Below are positions 50,906-61,567 of a stretch of 64,000 nucleotides of DNA, piece after piece. Position 1 is the stretch's first letter. Each line of letters starts with the position of its first letter. Below the pieces are notes generated by a model. It searched no databases. It worked only from the letters and a program-made list of their open reading frames with translations, and had not been told where the DNA came from. Origin of the DNA: Aurantiacibacter atlanticus (GTDB lineage Bacteria > Pseudomonadota > Alphaproteobacteria > Sphingomonadales > Sphingomonadaceae). The DNA lies in contig NZ_CP011310.1 of assembly GCF_001077815.2 (NCBI RefSeq), forward strand, positions 1,116,001 through 1,180,000. The letters run 5' to 3'. The translations under genes and the position numbers were made by a program.

Positions 50906-51499
50906 ATGCTCTCTTCACGCGGTGACGAAACAAGCGCGTTGCTCATCGACGACGAGGGGCCTCCTGACACTCGAAACCGACCACCCAATAACAGGGCAAT
51001 CGTCGAACACGTGCTTGTAGCCGACTACTCAATCTTTCAGCGGATCGCACTCAAACGGCTTGGCAATCGCACCGACGCCGATGACGTGCTCCATGCCTTT
51101 TGCGTTAAAGCCCTGGAGCGTGCGCACCAATTGCGCAGTGCCGACGCCGTTCATGGTTGGCTGCGCCGCCTTTTTGAAACCACGTTGCTCGACCATTTCC
51201 GACAGGCTGCAAGGTTGCGAAGACGGATAGTGAGCTCCGAGCAGTCGCCCCCTGCGGAGGATGACATAATTGGCGGTACCTTGGCCGATGATGAGACGGA
51301 AGTGATCGAAGGTGTCCTCCCGCGGCTGCGTCCCAGCTATGCGCAAATCATCCGCCGTATGGACCTCTCTCGTGAGGAACCCTCGACTGTCGCCAACGCG
51401 CTTGGCATTTCGCAGAACAATCTTGCGGTGCGCTTGCACCGTGCGCGAAGGGCCTTTCGAGCCGTGCTGGCTGATACGCCCGTTGTCCTGCAAGAGTAA
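50906..51499 (+). CDS. ECF-like RNA polymerase sigma factor
   Basis: 197 aa from ATG 50906 (AGGGGAAG upstream). Region 2: FQRIALKRLGNRTDADDVLH with KALERAHQLRSADAVHGWLR. Region 4: VLPRLRPSYAQIIRRMDLSR and ANALGISQNNLAVRLHRARR. It is a clear paralogue of the factor at 27549-28178 but ends at LADTPVVLQE and has no Cys tail. No anti-sigma factor is adjacent. The 299 bases upstream hold no gene; GGAACTTAGG lies just before the ribosome binding site. Confidence 0.8.
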   Translation: MLSSRGDETSALLIDDEGPPDTRNRPPNNRAIVEHVLVADYSIFQRIALKRLGNRTDADDVLHAFCVKALERAHQLRSADAVHGWLRRLFETTLLDHFRQAARLRRRIVSSEQSPPAEDDIIGGTLADDETEVIEGVLPRLRPSYAQIIRRMDLSREEPSTVANALGISQNNLAVRLHRARRAFRAVLADTPVVLQE

Positions 51500-51849
51500 A
51501 ACCGGCTCCGCCGCGAGCGGCGAATTCGAGCAATGATCAAGCCGGTATGGCGTGCCTCGGGAATGCGATCGCTTTGTTCCGGGCAAAACCCAAATTTGGG
51601 GCCGCACTGTAATGGACTGTGCTCCAGCACGTCTTTTTGGATATACAAGCCCTACGGGTCGAAATGGCGGTATAAATTGACCGGTTCAATGCGCCAAAGC
51701 CGCCAAACTCGTTGCCGCGGCGAAGTTTCCAACCCCTTCGCCTCGGCACGGCGGCACGTCGTTCCTCCTCCTGCCCCTGTGAAGGGCGTGCCGCCATTGC
51801 CGATTGATAGAGGATATATAAGATACTGCCGGATGCTCTGCTCGTCTAT
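51500..51849. other. Intergenic region before cardiolipin synthase
   Basis: 350 bases without a recognisable gene. ATTGACCGGTTCAAT at 51677-51691 is an imperfect dyad (halves ATTGA and TTCAAT) that could be an operator, but it is one base too short for an FNR box. AGGATATATAAGATACT near 51809 is AT-rich and could hold a -10 element for the downstream gene. Confidence 0.35.
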
Positions 51850-53247
51850 GTGATCATCGATTGGCTGGCTCGGCTCGCCGTCCTCGTGGCGATCGTAATC
51901 CGCAAACCTTCGGCCGTGGCACAGGCGTGGATGCCTCTCCTCCTTGTCTTTCCGATACCCGGAATCCTTGTATTTTTTTGGGGTTATCGTCCGTTCGCCA
52001 GCGTGCGGAGGCGGAGGCGTCTCACGGAGGCTCGCCGGCAGCTGAAGGCTGCGCGCCGACGAATCGTAATGTCCCGGCACTGCGTGCCACCCGAGCTTCC
52101 CCTACATCTTGAGCGCACGGCGAAGCTGGTCGAAAATATCAACATGTTTCCTGCCGTCGGAGGGAACTCGATCGAACTGCTCGCTGACTATAAGGAAGTG
52201 ATCAACCGCCTGGTGGCTGACATCGCCACAGCCCGCCATCATATCCATCTCACGACCTATATCTTTTCCGATGATGCGGTCGGAGGGCAGATCATCAATG
52301 CTCTTCGGGCAGCTGCGGCTCGCGGTGTCGAATGCCGCATCCTTATCGACGCGCTCGGTTCCTACTGGTGGTCGCGCCGCGTAATCCGTGAGCTAAGGGC
52401 GTGCGGGATCGAAGTGCGCCGCGCGCTGCCCGTTTCCATCACGAACATGGAAGCCTTGCGACCCGATCTGCGCAATCACCGCAAGCTCGTCGTCATCGAC
52501 GGAAAGCTAGGATATATCGGATCGCAAAACATCATCGGCGCGGTACAGACGGATGGCCGACAGAATAAGGAGCTCATGGTCCGGGTTCTCGGTCCCATCA
52601 TGCTTCAGCTCCAATCGTTGTTTGCCAATGACTGGTTCCTGGAAACAGGCGAGCTACTAGGCGATCCAGCCTTGTTTCCGGTCGAACATTCTCAAGGCAC
52701 AGTGCATGCGCAGCTGGTGGCCGGTGGGCCCGAATATAGGCATTTCGTCATGAGCTTCCTGCTCGATGCGATCGTTCATGCAGCAGAACACAGCCTGGTC
52801 ATAACGACTCCATATTTCGTGCCGGACGAAGCGCTCGTGCTCGCCTTGGAAAGCGCTGCCCTGCGGGGGGTGAACGTCTCGCTCATCTTACCGGAAAAAA
52901 GCGACCACCGCGTGGTTGATCTGGCTCAGCGATCGTTCTTTGTTAGGCTGCTGGAATCCGGGGTCGTAATCCATCTTTATGGGGGCGGTTTTCTTCATGC
53001 CAAGCATGTCCATGTGGATGACGAACTCAGCCTCGTTGGGTCGATGAACATCGATCTGCGCTCGCTTAAATTGAACGGCGAGGCGGGACTACTCATTTAT
53101 GATCGCAGCTTCTCCTCCCGTCTTGGCGCGCAAGAGCGGCAGTACATGGCCGAAAGTCAGATTATTTCGCTCAAAGCCTGGCGCTCGCGGTCATCGCTAC
53201 AACGCCTCGCCGAAAACATCGCTCGCCTTTTCAGCCCGGTGCTGTGA
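51850..53247 (+). CDS. cls: Cardiolipin synthase (phospholipase D family)
   Basis: 465 aa from GTG 51850, the first possible start after an in-frame stop. Two N-terminal membrane helices (WLARLAVLVAIVI and WMPLLLVFPIPGILVFFWGY) are followed by two HKD catalytic motifs: NHRKLVVIDGKLGYIGSQN and HAKHVHVDDELSLVGSMNID. In the first the Asp is in VVIDGK; in the second in VHVDDE. It joins two phosphatidylglycerol molecules to give cardiolipin at the inner membrane. It converges with the glucan synthase gene. Confidence 0.92.
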   Translation: MIIDWLARLAVLVAIVIRKPSAVAQAWMPLLLVFPIPGILVFFWGYRPFASVRRRRRLTEARRQLKAARRRIVMSRHCVPPELPLHLERTAKLVENINMFPAVGGNSIELLADYKEVINRLVADIATARHHIHLTTYIFSDDAVGGQIINALRAAAARGVECRILIDALGSYWWSRRVIRELRACGIEVRRALPVSITNMEALRPDLRNHRKLVVIDGKLGYIGSQNIIGAVQTDGRQNKELMVRVLGPIMLQLQSLFANDWFLETGELLGDPALFPVEHSQGTVHAQLVAGGPEYRHFVMSFLLDAIVHAAEHSLVITTPYFVPDEALVLALESAALRGVNVSLILPEKSDHRVVDLAQRSFFVRLLESGVVIHLYGGGFLHAKHVHVDDELSLVGSMNIDLRSLKLNGEAGLLIYDRSFSSRLGAQERQYMAESQIISLKAWRSRSSLQRLAENIARLFSPVL

Positions 53248-53368
53248 TCAGACGCTGTCAGTCCAGCGCGAACCTGTGCCAAATTCTCTACCTCGTGATA
53301 GGCGAGACGACTTTCAGCAGGCGGGCGTGATCGCCGGAGCATCGCGCTTCGAAGCGAGTGGGCAAGTT

Positions 53369-56300
53369 TCAGCGCTCGACGATCAGCGCCACAACCTCGA
53401 CCTGTTCACCGTCCGCTGGAAGCGCGATCGTATTGCCCGGATGGGGGCGACCATTGACAGTGAGATGGACGCTCCCGCACCCAAGGCCCTGCGGATCATC
53501 GACCGTGAGATCGATCGTACCGCCATTTGCCCGGATACGTGCCCTGAACCCGCCCCAGGAAGGCGGGATACAAGGACGCACAGTCAGCGTCTCATGGCTT
53601 TGCCGCAAGCCCAGGATATTCCTGGTCGCAAGCTGCCAGGCCCATCCTGCAGCTCCGGTATACCCGCTCCACCCCCCTTCTGCGGAGTGAGACGCCCCTG
53701 ATGAGATATCCCCTGCAACGGAATAGGGCTCCAGACGATAGTGCCAGGCCTTGGCCGCGTCATCCGAGCGTCCGACCGGGTTGATCATATCGAAGATCGC
53801 AAAAGCCTTCTCGGGATCACCTTGCTCAGAAAACGCCATCGCCAGCCATGCAGCGGCATGCGAATATTGCCCTCCATTTTCACGCACCCCCGGCGGGTAG
53901 GCCTTGATGTAGCCAGGATCGAGAAGCCCCTTATCAAATGCCGGCCAGAGCAACCGGGCAAGGCCGTCCTCTTGTGACACGAGCAGGTCCCATGCAGATT
54001 GAAGAGCTTCGCTCACCCGCGCGCCATCCGCCGAAGCGAAAGCCGCCCAGGATTGGGCGATGGAGTCGATTTGGCACTCGTCGTTGGCCGCTGAGCCCAC
54101 CGGGCGGCCGTCATCGTCGAAAGCGCGCCGGTACCAGGCACCGTCCCAGGCGACCGCTTCTGCACTGCGCCGCATTTCGGCGGCGTGGTTCATCCATTCT
54201 TCTGCTTCGGCTTCCCGGCCACTCTTGCGGCACAGGCCCGCGAATCTTTCGGATGTCACAACGATGAACCACGCCAGCCAAACGCTCTCACCCTGGCCGC
54301 GCGCACCCAAGCGATCCATTCCGTCATTCCAGTCGCCCGAACCGATCAGCGGAAGCCCGTGTGCTCCGACTCTTGACGCGCGTTCCAATGACCGCTCGCA
54401 GTGATCGAAAAGCGAGCTTGTCCATTCGGTCGTTTCGAACTGCCCATATCGGCTATGCTCGTCAGCGGCGAGTTCGTCTGCATCGAGAAACGGCACTTCC
54501 TCCTTGAGAATGGCAACATCGCCGGTCGCCTCGACATAGCCAGCGACAACATAGGGGAGCCAGAGCAGATCATCGGAGAACCGCGTGCGCACGCCCCGGT
54601 CCGATGGCGGATGCCACCAGTGCAGCACATCGCCCTCGACGAACTGGTGGCGTGCACTCTCCAGAATATGGCTGCGCGCAAGCTCGGGAGCCGTATCCAG
54701 CAGCGCCAGCACGTCCTGGAGCTGGTCGCGAAAACCATAGGCGCCGCTAGACTGGTAAAAGCCCGAGCGGGCTAAAAATCGCGATGACAGCGTCTGGTAC
54801 AAGAGCCAGCGATTGACCATCAGGTCGAAAGCAGGGTCCGGTGTCGAGACTTGGATCGCCCCAAAAACGTCATCCCAGCGCTCTCGGAGCGCTGTGCGCG
54901 CCACCTCGACGGCTTGCACCTCACGCCAGTGCCGTGCCAGACTTATTGCTGCTTCCTTGTCGGATCCTTGCCCGAGAACGAAGATTAGCTCTTCCGTTGC
55001 GCCGGGCGCAAGATCCAGATGGACCTGGTAGGCCCCGCAGGTATCACCGCCTGTGCATATACGGTCCGACAATCCCCAGCGCCGAAGCGCTTCGGGTTCT
55101 GATTGGTCGCCGCGCTTACCGATGAACTCGCTACGGTCGGTGGTAAACCCGTGTGGCGAGCGGCTCGAGGCGAGAAAGGCCACCCGGCCAGAAAAGTCGT
55201 CGTTCCAGTGGCTTGTCGCCATAATGACATGGTATTCATCATCATAGTCGCAGACGATGTGCGGCCGTGAAATGCTGGGAAGAGAGCCGAGCAGCCATTC
55301 GGCAAAATAGGTCGCGGTAATGCGGCGATGACGGCTTTCGAGATTCTCGACGCGAAGCTGAATGATCTTTACCGGGGCATCAGGGGGAACGAAGATCTTT
55401 ACCTTTTGGCCAAGACCGGCGGACCGTTTTGTCCAAGTCGAGTACCCCGTTCCATGCCTTATCTCGCATGGCGCCGCCTGACCGGCCGGAGCTGGCGTTA
55501 TCGTCCAGACTTCGCCGGTTTCCTCATCGCGCAGATAGAGCGATTCAGAGGGGCGGTCGCTGACCGGATCATTCGACCAGGTCGTCAGCCGGTTCTCACC
55601 GCTGTTGATCGACCAGGTAAATCCCCCGCCGGCCTCGCTTACAAGAGTCCCAAATTCGCGATTGGCGAGGATGTTGCACCACGGGGAGGGGGTGGATTCG
55701 CCCGGCCCCAGATAGATGACATATTCCGCCCAGTCAGGAGAAAACCCGCCCACACCATTGTCGAAGTGCAAGCCAGTTGGACGACTAAGCGGCTCCGTTG
55801 GAGAGTGCCGGGCTGCTCTTGCGGCGCTAAAGAGTGGCAGCTGACGTGGCTGCCGCGGCGCGTCGGCCAACTGGGTGGTGAGGCTTCCCTTCGCGTCATC
55901 GAGGATAAGCAGTGCGGTGCTCTCCAGAAGGCGCACCTGATCCGCGCCGATCTGATCGGCAAATACGACGTGCACGCCGGCCTTGTGGCCGAGCAGCTCG
56001 GACATGTCTGCGCGCTGCAGTGAGGCTCGCAACTGTTCGAGCACCGGTTCGACATAGCTGGAACCTGCGACCTGAAGGATCACCAGGTCCACCTGCAACC
56101 CCTGCCGCCGCCACCACCGATGGGCGGCAAGCAACCGGTCGAGAAGCGCGCTCGGCTCGCCGGCAGAGCGCAGCAGGAGAATGGGGTGGTCGCCCGACAG
56201 ACCCATACCCCATAGCCCCGACTGTCCGAGCCTATTCGACGCCGCAGCTGATCGCTGTGGCGTATCAGAGCCGACCGGGTAGACGAGCTTTGAGGTGACC

Positions 56301-59300
56301 TGCTGTAAGCCAGGCAGATCACCTGGATTGATGCCAAAATCTGCAATAATGCGGGCATTGTCGCTGGCTGTATCATGCATTGCCCACTCGACGGCATCGA
56401 GGGTCGCGTGGCGTTCTGCCAGCTCGACTGCGGTGTCCCGGACTGCTGCGGCGATGGTTAGAAAACAGATTTCCCTCGTCTCAAAAGGCTCAAGGACAAT
56501 CTCGCGCTGGAGCGCCATTATAGGATCCAGAGTCCAGCCCTGCGTATCGGAAAGCGGAGATTTCGCCCCGGGCGGAGAGCGAAGACTTCCGTTTCTCCCG
56601 ACAAACTTTCTGCGATCCGTTTCGAACCCGGCGCCGCGAATTGGACCATCTTCATCGATCGCTGCATGAAGCAATACGGGCGGTGTCTCATGCGCGCCGC
56701 GCGCGCGACGTTGGAACAGGAGACCACCCAACGCAGGAATGTGTTCGCTGCTCACAAACAGCTTGCTGAAGGCAGGGTGGCGTTCATCTTCCAGGGGATC
56801 GCCGAGCACGACTTCTGCATAGCTGGTTACCCGCAGGGTTCGCGTGCGCGGCATTTCGTTGATGAGACGCAACCGCCGAACCTCGATATCGCTGCCCGCC
56901 AGCACGCCAATCTCGAGGCGCGAGGCAACGCCATGATCTCGTCTGTGATACTCCGCCATATGCGCGTGGCAGGTGACCCGATATTCCTGCGGTTCCAAGG
57001 CGGTTGGTTGCAGTGTTGCCGACCACAGCTCTCCGTCTTCCTCATCGGCAATGTAAATCCACGACCCATCGGCATCGCGCGTGGCGTCGGAAGCAAAGCG
57101 TGTCAGCGCCCGGTGATGCCAACGCAGCGTGCCGCTGCCCGAATCCGAGTTCCAGGCGGAGAGTGGGCCGTTCCCCAGAAGAAGCATTTGCGGCACAGAT
57201 GCGTCGGGTCTCGGCTGCCACGATGCCGGCAAGCGCACCGGCGCGCCCCGGACCGTTGGCGCACTGCGATCGGCAAGGCGTTCGATTTCCGGGGGAATCT
57301 CCTTCGGAACACGCTCGCTCAGCAACAGGAGCGTCGAGCGCATGCGCGCATCCTGTGTGAAACGGCGGACCAGGATGTCCGACGATAGCGCGTTGACAAT
57401 TGCTGATAGCAGCATCCCCTGGTGATGCGCCATATAGGCGTTGACAGCGTTGGATCCGTTTGCCTCGGACCGCTCGCGGGTGAAGTCCAGCGCTTCGATT
57501 ACGCCATAGCGTCCCTCGGCGCCTTCCTCTGCCAGGCGAATAAGGTTTTGGGTCGCCCGTTTCGGATAGATGGCCAATGCCAGCGCGGCGGCATAGGGCG
57601 CGACCACCATGTCTTCGGCAAGTCCGCGCTTGAACCCTAGCTCGGGTACGCCGAACCCCTGATATCTGTAGCGATGTTCCGGATCGCGTGCGGCATATGC
57701 CGATTCGGAGATGCCCCATGGGACACGATGTTTGATACCGTATTGCCGCTGCACTTCGACCGCAATGCGCTCGGTCTCACCCAGCAGCGTATCGGCGTCC
57801 GGCTTCAGCAGCAGGCGCGGCATCAGATATTCGAACATCGAGCCATTCCACGACACAAGAACAGTGCCGCTACCAACGCGTCTGAGCGGACGACCCAGAT
57901 GAAACCAATGCTCTGGAGGCACGTCGCCTTGTGCGATCGCAAAGAAACTCGCCAAACGCGCCTCGGAAGCCAGCAGGTCATAGTAATGCGGATCTGGCCG
58001 GCCCGAGCTGACGTTGATACCGATACGCAACAAGCGCCGCTGCTTGTCATAGAGCGGGCCGAATGCCATCGCATCGGCATAACCGCGTGCCTTGTCGGCA
58101 AGCTCCAGCAATTCCGGCGCGGCCCTGCGCCCATTCTTGATGTCGCGACACATGGAGCGCGCCTGGTACAGCAGCCGGTCGGCGAACAGTTGCAGATCTC
58201 CAACATGAGTTGGGACCGCAGACCCGTTTTGTCCGGCACTCGGGCCGAGCGCGGCTTCCAGATCGGGGATCAATGTTTCGCAGAACTTTTCGAGGTCGCC
58301 TCCCCAGTGGTCAGGATTGTTCACGATCTCCTCTAGCCGGCCTCTGAGCGCTCCGCTCCAAGACACCAGTGTCGGATTGTCCGAAGCATCAGTAATGTCG
58401 TCTATCACGCCGATGACATCACCGAGGCCCGTCCAGCGCTGTTGCTCGATACCCTCGCTGTTGTGCGCCTCCCGCAGCGCTGATGCGTAGCTCACAAACG
58501 CCGCCGCGAGGTTGCCACTGTCGACTGTCGAGACATAACGCGGCTCGAGCGGTGCCAATGTGCGCGTGTGGTACCAGTTGTAGAAATGACCGCGATAACG
58601 TTCGAGGCGGTCAAGCGTGGCGAAGAGATTGGCTGTCCGGGCGGCGAGTTCTGCCCGACCGATATATCCCAAATCCCATGCCGCCGCCGTCGACAAAAGG
58701 AGCATGCCGATATTTGTCGGCGATGTCCGCTTGGCGATTTCCTCGTGCGGCGCGCCCTGGTAGTTATCGGGAGGCAGCCAATTGTCTTCGGGCCCGGCAA
58801 ATGTCTCAAAGAAAAGCCATGACTTTCGTGCCAGTTTCCGAAGAAACTGGCTCTCATGGGCAGCGAGTGGCTCTATTGTCTCTTCGCGTTGCCGAGCCAT
58901 TGCTAGCGTGATCTCAGGCGCAACGATCCACAAGACGAGAAGCGGGAGAGCTGCAACAAGGGCAGCGGGTTCAAACCAAGCCAGTGCGAGAACCAGCACC
59001 GATGTGATCGCCGGCCCGGCCCACATTTTGCGCCAGACACCGCTTCGTCCCTGATTGGCGCGGAAGTGCGCGGCGGAATGCGCCGCACTTGTCCATTCGA
59101 GCAACTTCCTACGGCTAACCAGGACCCGCCAAAGGGTGAGCCCGATCGCATGAGCTGACACAAGGGCGTCGTTGAGGAGGTAGACGAGCGCGAGAAACCA
59201 GCGTCCTGCCTGGTCGCGCAGCTGCGGCACGAGGCTTCGGGACGACCCGCGCCGTCGGCCTTGCGCGAGACCAGACAAGATGTCCGTGAACAGCTGGCCG

Positions 59301-61567
59301 GCCGGCATGAAGAATGCGAGCAGGCTCCAGAACCACGCCTGGCCCGGCAGGACCAACCAACCCGACACCGCCAGCAACACCGTGGTTGGCGCAACAAGGC
59401 TGCGCCGCAGATTGTCGACGATCTTCCAGCGCTCGATGCCGCGGATGGGGTTTCGGCTCCGAACCCCGGCGGAGCCTTGCACCTTGCGCGCGAGCCACGG
59501 CAAGAGCTGCCAGTCTCCCCGGATCCAGCGGTGGGCGCGGCGCGCATATTCGAGGTAGCTGCCAGGGAAACGCTCAAACAGAACTATGTCGCTCGCCAAT
59601 CCGGCGCGCCCATGTGCCCCTTCAAACAGATCGTGGCTGAGGATCGTGTTTTCCGGAACCCGTCCAGTCAGGCTCCGGTGGAAGGCGTTGAGATCGTAAA
59701 TACCTTTGCCGACAAATATTCCGGCACCGAACAGGTCCTGATAGACGTTGGAGACAGCGCGGCTGTAGATATCGATGGATGTGTCGCCGGCGAACAAACG
59801 TGCAAAGAGGGTGCGAGAACCGCTTTCGGGAGAAATTTCCACCCTGGGCTGAATGATCGTGTAACCAGCCCGCAGCTGCCCCGTAGCAGGATCGAAATCC
59901 GGCTGGTTCAACGGGTGGGCAAGGGTGCCGACGAGCTTCTTTACCACGTCTGTGGGCAATGTCGTATCTGCGTCGAGAGTAACCACAAAGCGCGTGGTCC
60001 GTGGCAGTTCGTGCGTGCCGACGTGCCGGTGAAACGCTGAGCCGTCACCCTGGATGAGCATCCGGTTCAGCTGCTCGAGCTTGCCGCGTTTGCGTTCCCA
60101 GGCCAGCCAGCAGCCCTGTTCGGGGCTGAACTGCCGTGGCCGCAAGAGCAGGTGAAAGGGTCCATATTTCTTGTCGCCATAGCGCGCATTCAGCGCCTCG
60201 ATCTCGCTCTCGAGGGCTTGTTCGATCTTCTCGTCTGCGGGTGTTCTCTCGCACGGCGCATCGGCGAGATCGGCCAAGAGGGCAATCTCCAGCGACGGAT
60301 CGCGATTGGAGAGCCAGTGGTTCTCCAGCTTTTCAACCAACGGCGGTATTTCTTCTATCCCGGCAAGCACCACGGGAACGGCAACCAGAGTCTGGCAATC
60401 TGGCGGCAAGCCACTGCGGCAATCGAGCTTGAAGAGGACGCGCGGCGGAAGAGCGCGCGTAATTGCCCAATGCAATAGGGTTATCGCGAGAACCGAAGCC
60501 GGGACGAGCGACAGCGATAACCCCGCCAACCATCCCAGCAGATCCGCGCCGATGGCGCGCAAGTAGATTGCCGGCAGCAGAAGGGCTCCCGCCAAAAGCG
60601 CGAACAGCAATGTGAAATAGACCAAGCTTGCATGCTCGAGAACCCATCCGCGAAGCTTGACGGTTGTTGGCACGATCGTCTCAATTTGGCCCTCGAGGAT
60701 GCGCCGCCCTTCGCCCACGAGCCAGTATCCCACATGACCCGTGCGTTCGTGGCTCGCAGAAGTCCGGCTTGCCTCAACCGCGCGCTCGGCAATTTCTGTT
60801 TCCGACGTTCGGCTATATTGGGCCAGCTCCTCGACCGCGCGCCGATATCGGTCGCGGCTATCGAAATCCATCCGCGCGTAGAAGCCGGACGGGTCGCCGG
60901 ACAAGATCTGTTCCACCGAGCTGACGCTGTCGAAGAAATCCTCCCAGGAAATCGCGTCGACGATGCCGAGGTTCGCAATCGCGCGAGCAACACGCTCATT
61001 CTCTTCGAGCCCGTGCGTCTCCTGCGCCCAGGGTGTCGTGTGAACCGGCGGCTCGAGATGGTCGCAAAGAAGCATGGACAGCGTTTCGACGAGGATCTCG
61101 ATACAGGCTATGCGGAGCATGGTGGGGAATGCCCACAGTTCGCCGATCCTCAAGGGAGCCTCTTGCTGATAGGCAATCATAAACTGGCTCAAGGCGGGCG
61201 CCGATATCTGCATCCGGCTGAGCTCGAGGCAGCGATGGGCAAGGACGAATATGCGCGGGAGATTTTCTGGCGTCCCCTCGCTGAGCGCTGGCAGTTTGCG
61301 GTAGAAACCTGCCGGCAAATCCTGCTTGATCTGTCTGAGTGCGCGGTGAACGATGTAGTCATTGTCCAGCAGCCACTCGGCAGCTTTTCCCGCCTCCGCG
61401 TCGGCCTTGCTGCACGCAAGACATGCCGCCCGCAGCCAGTCCAGGATTGCGTCAATGCTACCTCGCACGGGAATGTCGCGGGCAGTGAGACCAGAGATAG
61501 TGTCGGTTCGCGCGAACAGCGCGGCTGCATGATCCAGCGCCGAGGAATCGGTGTCTATATCAGCCAT
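53369..61567 (-). CDS. ndvB: Cyclic beta-1,2-glucan synthase (NdvB/ChvB)
   Basis: 2732 aa, slightly shorter than ChvB and Brucella Cgs (about 2830-2870). Membrane segments are near residues 309-362, 722-755 and 852-888. The GT84 glycosyltransferase domain between the first two has VVTLDADTTLPTDVVKKL (Asp near 532) and RAHRWIRGDWQLLPWL. A central glycoamylase-like region has HHQGMLLSAIVNAL. The C-terminal GH94 phosphorylase domain has GSGDWNDGMDRLG (near 2414) and ENGGQYSHAAAW. It makes cyclic glucans from UDP-glucose for the periplasm, with GH94 controlling chain length. ATG 61567 overlaps the Usp stop by one base. The frame is uninterrupted over 8.2 kb. Confidence 0.95.
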   Translation of the reverse strand: MADIDTDSSALDHAAALFARTDTISGLTARDIPVRGSIDAILDWLRAACLACSKADAEAGKAAEWLLDNDYIVHRALRQIKQDLPAGFYRKLPALSEGTPENLPRIFVLAHRCLELSRMQISAPALSQFMIAYQQEAPLRIGELWAFPTMLRIACIEILVETLSMLLCDHLEPPVHTTPWAQETHGLEENERVARAIANLGIVDAISWEDFFDSVSSVEQILSGDPSGFYARMDFDSRDRYRRAVEELAQYSRTSETEIAERAVEASRTSASHERTGHVGYWLVGEGRRILEGQIETIVPTTVKLRGWVLEHASLVYFTLLFALLAGALLLPAIYLRAIGADLLGWLAGLSLSLVPASVLAITLLHWAITRALPPRVLFKLDCRSGLPPDCQTLVAVPVVLAGIEEIPPLVEKLENHWLSNRDPSLEIALLADLADAPCERTPADEKIEQALESEIEALNARYGDKKYGPFHLLLRPRQFSPEQGCWLAWERKRGKLEQLNRMLIQGDGSAFHRHVGTHELPRTTRFVVTLDADTTLPTDVVKKLVGTLAHPLNQPDFDPATGQLRAGYTIIQPRVEISPESGSRTLFARLFAGDTSIDIYSRAVSNVYQDLFGAGIFVGKGIYDLNAFHRSLTGRVPENTILSHDLFEGAHGRAGLASDIVLFERFPGSYLEYARRAHRWIRGDWQLLPWLARKVQGSAGVRSRNPIRGIERWKIVDNLRRSLVAPTTVLLAVSGWLVLPGQAWFWSLLAFFMPAGQLFTDILSGLAQGRRRGSSRSLVPQLRDQAGRWFLALVYLLNDALVSAHAIGLTLWRVLVSRRKLLEWTSAAHSAAHFRANQGRSGVWRKMWAGPAITSVLVLALAWFEPAALVAALPLLVLWIVAPEITLAMARQREETIEPLAAHESQFLRKLARKSWLFFETFAGPEDNWLPPDNYQGAPHEEIAKRTSPTNIGMLLLSTAAAWDLGYIGRAELAARTANLFATLDRLERYRGHFYNWYHTRTLAPLEPRYVSTVDSGNLAAAFVSYASALREAHNSEGIEQQRWTGLGDVIGVIDDITDASDNPTLVSWSGALRGRLEEIVNNPDHWGGDLEKFCETLIPDLEAALGPSAGQNGSAVPTHVGDLQLFADRLLYQARSMCRDIKNGRRAAPELLELADKARGYADAMAFGPLYDKQRRLLRIGINVSSGRPDPHYYDLLASEARLASFFAIAQGDVPPEHWFHLGRPLRRVGSGTVLVSWNGSMFEYLMPRLLLKPDADTLLGETERIAVEVQRQYGIKHRVPWGISESAYAARDPEHRYRYQGFGVPELGFKRGLAEDMVVAPYAAALALAIYPKRATQNLIRLAEEGAEGRYGVIEALDFTRERSEANGSNAVNAYMAHHQGMLLSAIVNALSSDILVRRFTQDARMRSTLLLLSERVPKEIPPEIERLADRSAPTVRGAPVRLPASWQPRPDASVPQMLLLGNGPLSAWNSDSGSGTLRWHHRALTRFASDATRDADGSWIYIADEEDGELWSATLQPTALEPQEYRVTCHAHMAEYHRRDHGVASRLEIGVLAGSDIEVRRLRLINEMPRTRTLRVTSYAEVVLGDPLEDERHPAFSKLFVSSEHIPALGGLLFQRRARGAHETPPVLLHAAIDEDGPIRGAGFETDRRKFVGRNGSLRSPPGAKSPLSDTQGWTLDPIMALQREIVLEPFETREICFLTIAAAVRDTAVELAERHATLDAVEWAMHDTASDNARIIADFGINPGDLPGLQQVTSKLVYPVGSDTPQRSAAASNRLGQSGLWGMGLSGDHPILLLRSAGEPSALLDRLLAAHRWWRRQGLQVDLVILQVAGSSYVEPVLEQLRASLQRADMSELLGHKAGVHVVFADQIGADQVRLLESTALLILDDAKGSLTTQLADAPRQPRQLPLFSAARAARHSPTEPLSRPTGLHFDNGVGGFSPDWAEYVIYLGPGESTPSPWCNILANREFGTLVSEAGGGFTWSINSGENRLTTWSNDPVSDRPSESLYLRDEETGEVWTITPAPAGQAAPCEIRHGTGYSTWTKRSAGLGQKVKIFVPPDAPVKIIQLRVENLESRHRRITATYFAEWLLGSLPSISRPHIVCDYDDEYHVIMATSHWNDDFSGRVAFLASSRSPHGFTTDRSEFIGKRGDQSEPEALRRWGLSDRICTGGDTCGAYQVHLDLAPGATEELIFVLGQGSDKEAAISLARHWREVQAVEVARTALRERWDDVFGAIQVSTPDPAFDLMVNRWLLYQTLSSRFLARSGFYQSSGAYGFRDQLQDVLALLDTAPELARSHILESARHQFVEGDVLHWWHPPSDRGVRTRFSDDLLWLPYVVAGYVEATGDVAILKEEVPFLDADELAADEHSRYGQFETTEWTSSLFDHCERSLERASRVGAHGLPLIGSGDWNDGMDRLGARGQGESVWLAWFIVVTSERFAGLCRKSGREAEAEEWMNHAAEMRRSAEAVAWDGAWYRRAFDDDGRPVGSAANDECQIDSIAQSWAAFASADGARVSEALQSAWDLLVSQEDGLARLLWPAFDKGLLDPGYIKAYPPGVRENGGQYSHAAAWLAMAFSEQGDPEKAFAIFDMINPVGRSDDAAKAWHYRLEPYSVAGDISSGASHSAEGGWSGYTGAAGWAWQLATRNILGLRQSHETLTVRPCIPPSWGGFRARIRANGGTIDLTVDDPQGLGCGSVHLTVNGRPHPGNTIALPADGEQVEVVALIVER